A stretch of 64,000 nucleotides of DNA from Lentzea sp. NEAU-D7 (GCF_026242055.1 NZ_JAPJDL010000001.1:124001-188000); one strand, 5' to 3'; shown: positions 1 through 8,249, numbered from the stretch's first letter. Notes: a model not told the origin generated them from the sequence alone. A program made the numbers and translations.

Positions 1-1
1 C

Positions 2-424
2 CAGCTCCTCGCCGCGGCCACCTCGGGTGTCGCGGTCGAGCAGCTGAGGGAGCCGTTGATGGCGGCCGTGCGCCGCAGTTTCCGCCCGGAGTTCCTCAAC
101 CGCCTCGACGAGATCATCCTGTTCCGCGGGCTGAACGCGGGCCAGCTGCGGCAGATCACCTCGCTGCTGCTCGACCGCACCCGCCAGCGCCTGCGCGAGC
201 AGGACATCACGCTGGAGGTCGACGAGCAGGCCGTCGACTGGCTCGCCGCCCGCGGTTACGTGCCCGAGTACGGCGCACGACCGCTGCGCCGGACCATCGG
301 CAGGGAGCTCGACCGGCGCCTGTCCCGCGCACTGCTCTCGGGCGACCTGCGCGGCGGACAGCACGTCGTCGTGACGGTCACCGACTCGGAACTGGCGCTG
401 AACATCAGCGACACCCCGGACTGA
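2..424 (+). CDS. Clp ATPase (ClpC/ClpB-type), C-terminal part only
   Basis: C-terminal 140 residues of an AAA+ Hsp100/Clp ATPase; the start lies upstream of the window. Clp ATPases unfold proteins for the ClpP protease or for disaggregation. Visible family marks are the end of the second AAA+ module, with the FRPEFLNRLDEII segment, and the small D2 subdomain ending in the sensor-2 motif YGARPLRR (about residues 90-97 of the fragment). The reading frame is open back to base 2, so the ATG at 59 is internal. ClpC cannot be separated from ClpB without the missing N-terminal and middle domains. The ortholog class is therefore left open. Confidence 0.9.
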   Translation, partial: QLLAAATSGVAVEQLREPLMAAVRRSFRPEFLNRLDEIILFRGLNAGQLRQITSLLLDRTRQRLREQDITLEVDEQAVDWLAARGYVPEYGARPLRRTIGRELDRRLSRALLSGDLRGGQHVVVTVTDSELALNISDTPD

Positions 425-491
425 GCGCGGTGCCGCCGGGGTTTCCATTCGTCCAAGACCGGGACGCCCCGTGGCTGCCACGATGGCGCGC

Positions 492-833
492 ATGGCGACG
501 TGGGACGACGTGGTGGAGATGGCGTCGCGGCTGCCCGGGGTCGAGGTGGCGACCTGGTACCGGACGCCGTCGCTGAAGGTGGCGGGCAAGGGCTTCGCAC
601 GGCTGCGGACCGAGGCCGAAGGCGGGCTCGTGCTGATGTGCGACCTGGACGAGAAGGCGGCGCTGCTCGCGTCCGGCGACCCGGCCTTCTACACGACACC
701 GCACTACGACGGGCACGGGTCGGTCCTGGTCGACCTGGCGAAGGCCGACGAGGACCAGCTGGCCGAACTGGTCGAGCAGGCGTGGCGGCTCAAGGCCCCC
801 GCGAAGCTCCGCAGGGCGTTCGAGGGCGAGTGA
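492..833 (+). CDS. MmcQ/YjbR family protein
   Basis: Small protein of about 113 residues with the MmcQ/YjbR (CyaY-like fold) pattern: an N-terminal helix beginning ATWDDVVEMA, a segment on whether the protein is 'F/Y..T..H..' (residues about 60-75, with FYTTPHYDGH), and a C-terminal helix rich in Arg/Lys. The family is often annotated as DNA-binding, but its role is poorly defined. In-frame starts exist at GTG 471, ATG 483 and ATG 492. The last is chosen because the family usually begins right at this helix; no clear Shine-Dalgarno sequence decides it. It stands alone between the clp gene and the dedA-like gene. Confidence 0.75.
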   Translation: MATWDDVVEMASRLPGVEVATWYRTPSLKVAGKGFARLRTEAEGGLVLMCDLDEKAALLASGDPAFYTTPHYDGHGSVLVDLAKADEDQLAELVEQAWRLKAPAKLRRAFEGE

Positions 834-1060
834 CGCACCGCCGGTGGCACCGGCCGGATTGCGCGAGAGCGAATGCTCCCTTGCCGAGAACGCACTTGTC
901 GTCGCATCAGGACGTCCCTAGTTTCAAGGTGCGGCGATCGTCGCCGACTGCGGCGCCACAAGGGTGAGAAGTCCTTGTCGCGCAGGACGTTCGCGAGTAC
1001 ACCCATGCCACGGGAGTGCTTCTTCCCGGCCTGGAAGGCCGTTCCCGAAGGGATCTCCCC

Positions 1061-1681
1061 GTGATCGACTGGCTGCGGCTCGCCGAGACGCTCATCTCCT
1101 CACCGTGGTTGTACGCCGTGCTCGCCGCGGTGTCCTTTCTGGACTCCTTCCTCCCGCTGATCCCCAGCGAGCCCGTCGTGATCGTCGCGGGCGTGTACGC
1201 CGCGACCGGGCAGACGAACATCGTGCTGGTCGTCGCCGCCACGACGCTCGGCGCCTTCCTCGGCGACCTGGTCCCCTACTCCGTCGGACGGCTGCTCGGC
1301 GCACGGGTGCTCAAGCGGATGCCACCGGGCAGCAAGCGCCGTGCCGCGCACGACTGGTTCGCCCGCGAACTCGACGCCCGCGGCGGGTTCATCCTGGTGA
1401 CCACGCGGTTCATCCCGGTCGGCCGGTACCTGGCCACCCTGTCCACCGGGCTCGTCGACTACCCGCTGGGCAAGTACGCGATGTTCGTCGCGTTCGCCAC
1501 CGCGTCGTGGAGCACCTACACCGCGCTCACCGGCTACCTCGGCGGCGTTCTGTTCCAGGAGAACACGCTCCTGGCGATGGCCGTCGGCATCGGGCTCGCG
1601 TTCGTGGTGACCGGCTTCATCGAGGTCGTGCGCCGCGTGCGCGCCAAGCCGGTCACCTCCTCTCCGCGGCCGCGGCCATGA
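1061..1681 (+). CDS. DedA family membrane protein
   Basis: Integral membrane protein of 206 residues of the DedA/SNARE-associated (VTT) family, linked in other bacteria to lipid (undecaprenyl-phosphate or phosphatidylethanolamine) scrambling and envelope homeostasis. The sequence shows FLDSFLPLIPSEPVVI near the N-terminus, the GAFLGDLVPYSVGR loop, and the conserved TRFIPVGRYLATLSTG segment with its membrane-embedded Arg residues, followed by two hydrophobic helices. GTG 1061 is chosen because the frame upstream encodes low-complexity Arg-rich sequence and GAAGGG lies at a usable distance. It runs convergent with the LysR gene; the 3' ends overlap by about 29 bp. Confidence 0.85.
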   Translation: MIDWLRLAETLISSPWLYAVLAAVSFLDSFLPLIPSEPVVIVAGVYAATGQTNIVLVVAATTLGAFLGDLVPYSVGRLLGARVLKRMPPGSKRRAAHDWFARELDARGGFILVTTRFIPVGRYLATLSTGLVDYPLGKYAMFVAFATASWSTYTALTGYLGGVLFQENTLLAMAVGIGLAFVVTGFIEVVRRVRAKPVTSSPRPRP

Positions 1682-2564
1682 TGTGACGGGTGCGCTCCCG
1701 CAGCAGCTGGTGCGTGCGGTCGTGGTGGTTGCGCGGATGCCACGCCATGCCGATCGTCACGGACGGCAGTGCGAGCGGGATCGGGAACGTGCGCAGGCCG
1801 AGCGTGTCCAGCATCGGCCTGCCCAGCCCGGCGGGAGCGACGCAGACGACATCGGTCTCGCGCACCAGGAACATCGCGCTCGCGAACGTCGGGACGACGG
1901 CCGCCACCCGCCGCCGCAGTCCGAGATCCGCGAGCTGCTCGTCGATCGGGCCGTGGGCCCGGCCGCGCCTCGACACGACGATGTGATCGGCCTCGGCGAA
2001 CCGTTGCGGCGTCACGGATTTCACCTTCGAGAGCGGGTGGTCCGGCCGGACGACGCCGATCAGCGTCTCGGTGACGAGCGTTTCCGAGTGGATCTCCGGA
2101 TCACCTGGCCGGATGCTGCCGATCTCCAGGTCCAGCAACCCCTCGCGCAGCGCCGGGGTGTCCTCGAGGCTCTCCGGGCGCAGGCGCAGCGAGATGCCCG
2201 GAGCCTGCACCCGCAGGTCGTCGATGAGCGACGGGATGAACGTCGTGGACAGCATGTCGGTGACCTGCAGGTCGAACATGCGCACCGCGGTCCGCGGGTC
2301 GGCGGTGGTGGGCGGCGCGAACAGCGCTCGCGCTCTGGTCGCCACCGCGTGCACCTCACCGCGCAGTTCCAGCGCCCGAGGTGTGGGCACGAGATCGCGT
2401 CCGGCCCGCACCAGCAACGGGTCGTCCAGAGCACGTCGCAACCGGGCCAGGGCCCGGCTCATCGCCGGCGCCGAGGTGTGCAGCCGGGCTGCGGCCTTGG
2501 TCACGCTGTTCTCGGCGAGCAGCGCGTCCAGCGCCTCGACCAGGTTCAGATCGATGTGGTCCAC
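1653..2564 (-). CDS. LysR family transcriptional regulator
   Basis: LysR-type regulator of 303 residues. The N-terminal winged helix-turn-helix (about residues 1-60) reads as a canonical LysR DNA-binding domain, starting DHIDLNLVEALDALLAEN with the SVTKAAARLH turn and SAPAMSRALARLR recognition helix. A two-lobe substrate-binding domain follows. GTG 2564 is preferred over the farther GTG at 2600 because LysR proteins start just before this motif. It is divergent from the monooxygenase operon starting at 2693, the usual arrangement when the regulator controls its neighbour, so it is the likely regulator of the 2.7-6.4 kb genes. The inducer is unknown. Confidence 0.88.
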   Translation of the reverse strand: MDHIDLNLVEALDALLAENSVTKAAARLHTSAPAMSRALARLRRALDDPLLVRAGRDLVPTPRALELRGEVHAVATRARALFAPPTTADPRTAVRMFDLQVTDMLSTTFIPSLIDDLRVQAPGISLRLRPESLEDTPALREGLLDLEIGSIRPGDPEIHSETLVTETLIGVVRPDHPLSKVKSVTPQRFAEADHIVVSRRGRAHGPIDEQLADLGLRRRVAAVVPTFASAMFLVRETDVVCVAPAGLGRPMLDTLGLRTFPIPLALPSVTIGMAWHPRNHHDRTHQLLRERTRHIMAAAAERR

Positions 2565-2692
2565 CCGCCGATTATCACTTGCGAAATGCCTCCGTACCAT
2601 AGTTGCACTGGTGTTAATCCGCAGTGGCTCCTAGCGTCGGGGACGTCGGAGGAGAACTCGGTGGAAACCAGGGACATGACGGGAAAACGACT
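2565..2692. promoter_or_regulatory. Divergent promoter region between lysR and the monooxygenase operon
   Basis: This 128-bp stretch separates two divergent genes and is AT-richer at 2570-2620 than its surroundings (ATTATCACTTGCGAAATG and CATAGTTGCACTGG). LysR proteins normally bind such a region at a T-N11-A site. I see several partial matches but none that stands out, so no operator is called. Its position makes it the expected control point for the FMO-CocE-NTF2-NIPSNAP operon. Confidence 0.45.
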
Positions 2693-3817
2693 GTGACGCG
2701 GGCTGTGGTGATCGGTGCCGGAATCGTGGGACTGACGACGGGACTCGCACTGCGGCGAGCCGGGACCGACGTGGTGATCTGCGAGCAGGCGCCGGAGATC
2801 CGCGCCGCCGGGGCCGGGCTGGGACTCTGGGCCAACGCGCTGGCGGTGTTCGACGAGCTCGGTGTCGGCGAGCAGGTGCGCGCCATCGGCAAACCCAGCG
2901 AGATGTACTTCCACGACCAGGCCGGGCGGCTGCTCGACACCCCGGAGTTCGGGGTCGAGGACCACCGGTACCTGCTGGTGCACCGCGCGAAGCTGAACGA
3001 GCTGCTCGCCGATGCCGTGGGACGCGAGAACATCCGCCTGGACACGGGCTTCCGCGAGTACGAGGAGCACGCGAGCCACGTCGAGGTCCGGTTGTCCGAC
3101 GGCACCGCCGAAGAGGCGGACGTGCTCGTCGGTGCGGACGGGACCTACTCGGCGGTGCGCGCGCAGCTGGTGCCGGGCACCCCGGCGCAGGAGCACGCGG
3201 GCCACCACGCCTGGCGCGCGGTCATCCCGGCCGCTGGAGTCACCGTGCTCCGCAACCGCCTGATCCTGGGCACGAACGGGTGCCGGGGCGGCTACGTGCG
3301 CACCCACGACGGCAACGTCTACTGGCTGGTGAACCAGTTCCAGTCACCGCCGCTGACCGGCACCCGCAAGCAGCAGGCCCTGGAGCGCGCCCGCCACCTC
3401 GAGGACGCGGGCGAGGACGGCGTCCTGACCGACCTGATCGAGGCGACGCCGGAGGAGCTGGTCCTGCACAACCAGATCATGCTCGTACCGCCGCTGCCGC
3501 ACTGGGTCTCCGCGCGGGTCGCGCTCGCCGGGGACGCGGCACACGCGATGTCGCCGCACATCACCGCCGGCGCGACGCTGGGCATCGAGGACGCCGGGCT
3601 GCTCGGCCACCTGCTCGGGTCCACCGGCGACGTGGCCGCCGCGCTCGCCACCTACGAGGCCGTCGAGATCCCGCGGTACGCCCACGTCGCGGAGCTGTCC
3701 GCGGCGGTCGAGCACGCGCCCACGCCGCAGGAGTTCGCGCGGCACTACGCGGCGTTCAGCCACTGGATGATCACGCAGCAGCCCCTGCACCTCGCGGTGG
3801 ACCAGGTGCGGGCATGA
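2693..3817 (+). CDS. FAD-dependent aromatic-ring-type monooxygenase
   Basis: Class A flavoprotein monooxygenase of 374 residues (salicylate/3-hydroxybenzoate hydroxylase-like). It shows the Rossmann motif GAGIVG with the following Glu (ICEQ) for the FAD ribose, the DG motif (VGADGTYSAVR), and the GD motif (AGDAAHAMSPH) that binds the FAD pyrophosphate. Such enzymes use NAD(P)H and O2 to hydroxylate aromatic or related cyclic substrates in the cytoplasm. GTG 2693 is the start because the Rossmann strand begins five residues later. It is the first gene of an operon: the next start codon at 3814 overlaps its stop (ATGA). The substrate cannot be read from sequence. Confidence 0.88.
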   Translation: MTRAVVIGAGIVGLTTGLALRRAGTDVVICEQAPEIRAAGAGLGLWANALAVFDELGVGEQVRAIGKPSEMYFHDQAGRLLDTPEFGVEDHRYLLVHRAKLNELLADAVGRENIRLDTGFREYEEHASHVEVRLSDGTAEEADVLVGADGTYSAVRAQLVPGTPAQEHAGHHAWRAVIPAAGVTVLRNRLILGTNGCRGGYVRTHDGNVYWLVNQFQSPPLTGTRKQQALERARHLEDAGEDGVLTDLIEATPEELVLHNQIMLVPPLPHWVSARVALAGDAAHAMSPHITAGATLGIEDAGLLGHLLGSTGDVAAALATYEAVEIPRYAHVAELSAAVEHAPTPQEFARHYAAFSHWMITQQPLHLAVDQVRA

Positions 3818-5589
3818 CGTTCCGCGTCGACGTGGACGTGGCCGTGCCGATGCGCGACGGCGTCTCGCTCGCCACCAACGTGTGGCGGCCCGAGAAGCCA
3901 GGACCGTTCCCCGTGCTGCTGGTCCGCACCCCCTACGGCAAGGACGACGCCGGAACGTACGGCAACCCGAAGCTGCCGGACGTGTTCGCCTTCGTGGGAG
4001 CCGGGTACGCGGTGGTGGCGCAGGACGTCCGCGGCACCTCCCGATCGCCCGGCGTGTTCGTGCCGAACGTCCACGAGGGCCGCGACGGCGCCGACACCCT
4101 GGCGTGGCTGGTGGAGCAGCCGTGGTGTGACGGCGCGGTCGGGATGTGGGGCGGGTCCTACATGGGGTTCACGCAGTGGCTCGCGGCCGTGCGCGACGTA
4201 CCTGGACTGCGGGCGATCGCGCCCGTGATGAGCTCCGCCGACCTGTACGGAGCGCCGTGGTACTCCCCCGGCGGCGCCTTGTCACAGGACGCCGTGCTGA
4301 CGTGGGGCACGCTGTCGGCTCTGCGCACCCTGCGGCGCGAACTCGACGAGGGCCGCGGCGACCCGGCCGACGTGCGCGCGCTCCTGTCCGGTCTGGAACA
4401 TCCGAGGCTGCTGCACGATCCGCTGCCGCTCACCGGGCGGGACGTGATGACGCGCCACCTGCCGTGGGTCGGCGAGGTGCTCGCTCATCCGGAACGGGAC
4501 GCGTTCTGGCAGGAGGTCGCCGCGATCGACCGCTGCGCCGCCATCACCGTCCCCGCGCTCCAGATCGGCGGCTGGTACGACGTGTTCATCGGCGAGACCA
4601 TGCGGTCGTACACGACGATGCGCCGCCACGGCGGCAGCGATGCGGCCCGCGACGGTCAGCGGTTGGTCGTCGGCCCCTGGTCGCACGCCGACGGCACCGA
4701 CCTGGGCACCTACCCCGACCGGTCGTTCGGGCTCGCGGGCAGCATCAAGGCCGCCGACGTCACCGGCGAGCACCTGAGGTTCTTCGACCGCTCGGTGCGC
4801 GGGCGGACGGACACCCCCGGCGACACCCACCGGGTCCGGATCTTCGTGATGGGCGTCGACGAGTGGCGCGACGAGGCGGACTGGCCGCTGCCCGACACGA
4901 GGTACACCGACTTCTTCCTCGCCGGTGGCGGCCGCGCCAACACCGCCACCGGCGACGGCGTCCTGACGCGCGACGCCGCGGTGACCGAGGCGACGGACAC
5001 GTTCCTCTACGACCCGCGCCGCCCGGTACCGACCCTGGGCGGCACCGTGCTGGCCGGCGCGCCCGGCGCCCACCCCGGCCCGGCCGACCAGGCGGCGGTC
5101 GAGGCACGAGACGACGTGCTGTGCTTCACCACCGCCGTCCTCGACCGCCCGGTCGAGGTCACCGGCCACGTCACCCTCGTGCTGCACGTCTCCAGCTCGG
5201 CCGCGGACACCGACTTCACCGGCAAGCTCGTCGACGTGCACCCCGACGGCAGGGCGATCCTGCTGTGCGAGGGCGTCCAGCGCGTCCGCTACCGCGACTC
5301 GCTCACCGAGCCGGCGCTCCTGGAGCCCGGCACGGTCTGCGAGCTGACCGTCGACCTGTGCGTCACCTCGAACGTCTTCCTCGCCGGGCACCGCATCCGG
5401 CTCGAGGTCTCCAGCAGCAACTTCCCCCGCTACGACCGCAACACCAACACGGGCGGGCCGATCGCCGCCGGCACCGAGGACGACCTGGTCGTCGCGGTCA
5501 ACCGGGTGCACCACGGGCCGTCCCGGCCCAGCCGCCTGGTGCTGCCGCTGATCGAACGTCCCCGGACGGAAACGGAGGTGCGGACGTGA
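3814..5589 (+). CDS. CocE/NonD family (S15-type) alpha/beta hydrolase
   Basis: Hydrolase of 591 residues of the CocE/NonD (X-Pro dipeptidyl-peptidase S15) family, which cleaves esters or acyl bonds. The alpha/beta-hydrolase domain starts immediately (VAVPMRDGVSLATNVWRP). The nucleophile elbow is GGSYMG with Ser115. Asp256 (GGWYDVF) and His291 (WSHADG) complete the probable triad. A C-terminal jelly-roll domain follows from about residue 340, ending with the typical LEVSSSNFPRYDRN motif. It starts inside the stop codon of the monooxygenase gene and its stop overlaps the next GTG, so all are translationally coupled. It probably hydrolyses an ester in the same catabolic route. Confidence 0.88.
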   Translation: MTFRVDVDVAVPMRDGVSLATNVWRPEKPGPFPVLLVRTPYGKDDAGTYGNPKLPDVFAFVGAGYAVVAQDVRGTSRSPGVFVPNVHEGRDGADTLAWLVEQPWCDGAVGMWGGSYMGFTQWLAAVRDVPGLRAIAPVMSSADLYGAPWYSPGGALSQDAVLTWGTLSALRTLRRELDEGRGDPADVRALLSGLEHPRLLHDPLPLTGRDVMTRHLPWVGEVLAHPERDAFWQEVAAIDRCAAITVPALQIGGWYDVFIGETMRSYTTMRRHGGSDAARDGQRLVVGPWSHADGTDLGTYPDRSFGLAGSIKAADVTGEHLRFFDRSVRGRTDTPGDTHRVRIFVMGVDEWRDEADWPLPDTRYTDFFLAGGGRANTATGDGVLTRDAAVTEATDTFLYDPRRPVPTLGGTVLAGAPGAHPGPADQAAVEARDDVLCFTTAVLDRPVEVTGHVTLVLHVSSSAADTDFTGKLVDVHPDGRAILLCEGVQRVRYRDSLTEPALLEPGTVCELTVDLCVTSNVFLAGHRIRLEVSSSNFPRYDRNTNTGGPIAAGTEDDLVVAVNRVHHGPSRPSRLVLPLIERPRTETEVRT

Positions 5590-6071
5590 GCACACCGGAC
5601 GAACTGGCCGACCGGGCCGCCATCGCCGAGGTCGTTGCCGGCCTCGCGCACGCGCAGGACGACCGGGACTGGACCTCGCTGCGGCGGCTGTTCGCCGACG
5701 AGGTGCTGCTGGACCTGTCGACCCACCACTTCGGCAGGCCGCCGACGACCGTGGCGGCCGCCGACCTGGTCGAGCTCGCCCGCGGCACCCTCGACGGCTT
5801 CGACTGCACCCACCACGCCGCCTCGACCCCGCTGGTGCGGCTGGCGGGCGACGAAGCCGAGTGCCGTGTGCACGTGGTCGCCTACCACCACGTTCCCGCA
5901 GCTCCGGGCGTCGTCGACTTCTGCACGATGCGGGGCTTCTGGCAGTTGACGCTGAGCAGGCTGCACGGCCGTTGGCTCATCACCCGTTGGGCCGTACGGC
6001 GGACCTGCCCGTGGGAGGGGTCTCCGGACGTCTACGCGCTCGCCGCCGCACGGACCGCACCCGAGTCCTGA
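5586..6071 (+). CDS. NTF2-like/SnoaL-like protein
   Basis: Protein of 161 residues with the NTF2-like cone fold signature: an N-terminal helix (ELADRAAIAEVVAGLAHAQDDRDW) followed by the LRRLFADEVLLDLS strand, a central THHAAS His pair, and the closing LHGRWLITRWAV strand. Members with this architecture are either small ring-hydroxylating-dioxygenase beta-like subunits, isomerases or polyketide cyclases. The GTG start at 5586 overlaps the previous stop (GTGA), which fixes the start and shows it belongs to the monooxygenase operon. It probably acts on an intermediate of that route. Confidence 0.8.
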   Translation: MSTPDELADRAAIAEVVAGLAHAQDDRDWTSLRRLFADEVLLDLSTHHFGRPPTTVAAADLVELARGTLDGFDCTHHAASTPLVRLAGDEAECRVHVVAYHHVPAAPGVVDFCTMRGFWQLTLSRLHGRWLITRWAVRRTCPWEGSPDVYALAAARTAPES

Positions 6072-6093
6072 CAGCCGCCCAGGAGGAGCACCG

Positions 6094-6408
6094 ATGTTCT
6101 ACGAGATCCGCACGGAACACGCCCGCGCCGGCTTCGGCGCGGAGCTGGCCCGGTACATGGACGACACCGTCATCCCGCTGCACCAGGAGAGGGGCATGAC
6201 GGTGGTCGGGTCCTTCACCGCGATCGACGACGAGGACAGCTTCGTCTGGATCCGGCGCTTCGAGGACGACGCGGACCGAGCCCGCGTCCTGGAGTCCGTG
6301 CACAGCCATCCCCGGTGCGCGGCCGTGGCCGACACCGTGTCCGCGCTGGTGGGCCGGACGGAGACCACGGTCCGGCTGGAGCCGACCTCTCGATCCGGGC
6401 TCCGCTGA
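6094..6408 (+). CDS. NIPSNAP family protein
   Basis: Protein of 104 residues with the NIPSNAP dimeric ferredoxin-like pattern: it opens with MFYEIRTEHARAGFGAELARYM and has the FVWIRRFEDDADRARVLESV stretch typical of the family. NIPSNAP proteins in bacterial catabolic operons have no firmly assigned reaction. An AGGAGG Shine-Dalgarno sequence lies 6 nt before the ATG. It sits 22 bp after the NTF2-like gene and is probably the last gene of this operon. Confidence 0.8.
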   Translation: MFYEIRTEHARAGFGAELARYMDDTVIPLHQERGMTVVGSFTAIDDEDSFVWIRRFEDDADRARVLESVHSHPRCAAVADTVSALVGRTETTVRLEPTSRSGLR

Positions 6409-6440
6409 GGTCTCGTGGCACCGAATGCCACAATGGACGA

Positions 6441-7301
6441 ATGGCACTGGGATACGCACTCGCTGTTCTGGCGACCCTGGCGTCAGGCAGTGGCTCGATC
6501 CTGGCGTCCACGGGTGTCCGCCGAGCGGGTGCGTACGGCGGCACGTCCCTGGATCTCATCGCACTCCGGCGGCAGTGGCTCTACTTCCTCGGTCTCGGCG
6601 TGGACCTGCTGGGATTCGCGTTCGCGGCCGCGGCGCTGCACCGGCTGCCGCTGTTCCTCGTCCAGTCGATGCTCGCGTTCAGCGTCGGCGTGACCGCCAC
6701 GATCTCCGTCTTCCTGGGCTCCCGCCTCGGCACACCGGGATGGGCCGCGCTGGGTGTCGGCGCGACCGGGCTGATCCTGCTGGGCGTGTCCGCCGAACCG
6801 GGCCCGGCGCAGTCCCTGCCACCGCAGTGGCGCTGGGTCCTCGTGTTCATGGCGGTTCCGGTGGCGGCGATCGCCCACTACGCCAGGCACCACAACCACG
6901 TCTGGGCGACGGTGGCGCTGGCCTTCGGCGCCGGCGTCTCGTACAGCATCGTCGGCATCTCGGCGCGCACGCTCGACTTCCCGGACGAGGTGTGGCGGCT
7001 CGTCCTGGAACCGGCGGCGTGGGCCATCGCCCTCAACGGTCTCGCCGCGGCGGTGGTGTTCGCGATGGCGTTGCAGAAGGGCGGCCCGACGTCGGTCACC
7101 GCGATCATGTTCACCACCAACACGGCGCTGTCGTCGGCGGTCGGACTGATCTACCTCGACGACCGCGTCCGCGACGGGTACGTGACCGCCGCGGCCGCCG
7201 GGTTCGTCCTGGCGATCACCGGAGCGATCGCCGTGGCGCACTACGCGGCCGACACCACGCAGAAGGACCACCCGAAGACGCCGGCAGGCGTGCGGTCGTG
7301 A
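6441..7301 (+). CDS. DMT-superfamily (EamA-like) membrane protein
   Basis: Polytopic membrane protein of 286 residues resembling the drug/metabolite transporter superfamily. It begins with a hydrophobic helix (ALGYALAVLATLASGSGSIL) and shows about eight to nine membrane segments, with an internal repeat of two four- to five-helix halves. The DMT hallmark of a small Gly-rich C-terminal half (TALSSAVGLIYLDDRVRDGY) is present. ATG 6441 directly precedes the first membrane helix. It is 32 bp from the NIPSNAP gene and may be cotranscribed, in which case it might move the substrate or product of that operon. The substrate is unknown. Confidence 0.75.
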   Translation: MALGYALAVLATLASGSGSILASTGVRRAGAYGGTSLDLIALRRQWLYFLGLGVDLLGFAFAAAALHRLPLFLVQSMLAFSVGVTATISVFLGSRLGTPGWAALGVGATGLILLGVSAEPGPAQSLPPQWRWVLVFMAVPVAAIAHYARHHNHVWATVALAFGAGVSYSIVGISARTLDFPDEVWRLVLEPAAWAIALNGLAAAVVFAMALQKGGPTSVTAIMFTTNTALSSAVGLIYLDDRVRDGYVTAAAAGFVLAITGAIAVAHYAADTTQKDHPKTPAGVRS

Positions 7302-7329
7302 GCCGCCCGCGCACGGGTGGTCGTGACCC

Positions 7330-7346
7330 GGCCTGAGCGTCAGGCC
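7330..7346. terminator. Short bidirectional hairpin between convergent genes
   Basis: Perfect inverted repeat GGCCTGA-GCG-TCAGGCC, with 7-bp arms and a 3-nt loop. It lies 28 bp after the stop of the DMT-type gene and includes the stop codon of the small reverse-strand ORF. There is no T-run, as is common for actinomycete terminators. Assignment rests on position and symmetry. Confidence 0.45.
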
Positions 7347-7489
7347 GTCTCGGTGGCGTTCTGCGGCGTGTCGGCCGGCTCGCGGAACAGGCCGGTGTAG
7401 GACCGCTGGTCCTGATCGGGCGCCGAGTGGGGCGTCGTGTCCAGGTGGTCCGTGTCCGGGTGGCTGAAAAGGCCGTTCTCTGGCTGCAT
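7340..7489 (-). CDS. Small unrecognised peptide with a repeated GLF motif
   Basis: Possible 49-residue hydrophilic peptide, not recognised. It starts at ATG 7489, with CGGAG just upstream at a rather short spacing; an in-frame GTG at 7525 would add 12 residues. It is rich in Asp, Thr and Pro and carries two similar blocks, NGLFSHPDTD near residue 5 and TGLFREPADT near residue 32. It has no Cys, no membrane segment and no signal peptide. Repeated short blocks in a small acidic peptide recall peptide precursors or short scaffold peptides, but no modifying enzyme is encoded nearby. It could also be a chance ORF. Confidence 0.4.
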   Translation of the reverse strand: MQPENGLFSHPDTDHLDTTPHSAPDQDQRSYTGLFREPADTPQNATETA

Positions 7490-7677
7490 GATCTCCGAGT
7501 TTCTCCGCGTCCTGTGCGTGCTCACGGCGAGCAGTGCTGGAGCTGACGCACGGCGCTAGGGGTCCGGGAGAACTGACGAACGCAGTCCCGGCTACCCCCA
7601 GGGTACAACCTCGCTCACCGGCGCGTCGCGGCTCACCGCGGCGGGAAGTCCCTTGTGGACTTGGGAGCCGGGGTGGA

Positions 7678-8043
7678 TCAGGCCCAGGGGGTGGTGGCCT
7701 GGAGCACAGCCTCGGTCAACGCGGCCGTGCGCAACCTCGTCACCTCCTGGTAGGCGGGGTCGGCCACCATGCGGCTGAACGCGGCCCGGTCCGGGTAGCG
7801 CACGACGACCACCGCGTCCCAGCTCTGCCCGTCCTCGGCCACCAGTGCGGTGGAGCCGGTCCCGGCGTAGAGGATCTCACCGCCGTAGCGGGGCAGGAAC
7901 GTCTCGCGCAGGTGACGCGCGTACTCCCGGTAGGACTCGGCGCCGCCCTCGGCGAACCGCAGGAGGTTCAGCATCACCACCGGGCCGCCCGGGTCCTCGG
8001 CGAGCAGTCGTTTCAGGTCGGCACCACGTGGATCGACGGCCAT
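7678..8043 (-). CDS. DUF1330 family protein
   Basis: Protein of 121 residues with the DUF1330 (dimeric alpha-beta barrel) pattern: PVVMLNLLRFAEGG near the N-terminus, YREYARHL, the VVRYPDRAAFSRMVADPAYQ segment and a C-terminal helix. These small ferredoxin-like proteins occur near catabolic or stress genes without an established reaction. ATG 8043 is chosen because the conserved part begins shortly after it; the upstream frame runs through a G/C-rich low-complexity region. It is divergent from the NTF2-like gene at 8250. Confidence 0.8.
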   Translation of the reverse strand: MAVDPRGADLKRLLAEDPGGPVVMLNLLRFAEGGAESYREYARHLRETFLPRYGGEILYAGTGSTALVAEDGQSWDAVVVVRYPDRAAFSRMVADPAYQEVTRLRTAALTEAVLQATTPWA

Positions 8044-8217
8044 GGGCACAGCATGCCTTCCGGCTGCGCCGCGCGCATCGGTCGAACCGCCCGTTCCGGC
8101 TCCTTGCCGTGTTGGGGGGGCCCCGCGGGGACGGTAAGTACAGGGGTGTGGCGAAAGGTGTGGGGGGACCCGGCCGGCCGCGTGCCCTTCCGCCCCCACG
8201 TCGCGCTCCCCCGCCCG

Positions 8218-8229
8218 CCCCCCCCCCCC
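8218..8229. repeat. 12-base C homopolymer in the upstream region of the NTF2-like gene
   Basis: A run of 12 C bases ends 20 bp before the ATG at 8250. A G7 run and C4 run (8114-8124) and a G6 run (about 8162) lie in the same 206-bp divergent spacer. Such runs are hard to read accurately, so their length is unreliable. No promoter element is clear in this spacer. Confidence 0.6.
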
Positions 8230-8249
8230 AAAACTGTGGAAGAGGACCC

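Noticed and set aside
704..1006. Reverse-strand ORF of 100 codons opposite the mmcQ-dedA gap, beginning MGVLANVLRDKDFSP
   Set aside because: The first 20 residues look protein-like, but the rest lies antisense to a good MmcQ gene and is Arg/Ser-rich, as expected of antisense frames in GC-rich DNA. No ribosome-binding site or family match.
4282..5595. Long reverse-strand frame of 437 codons opposite the CocE-type gene
   Set aside because: High-GC codon bias opens antisense frames throughout the window. The forward frame has the full hydrolase signature, so this is its shadow.
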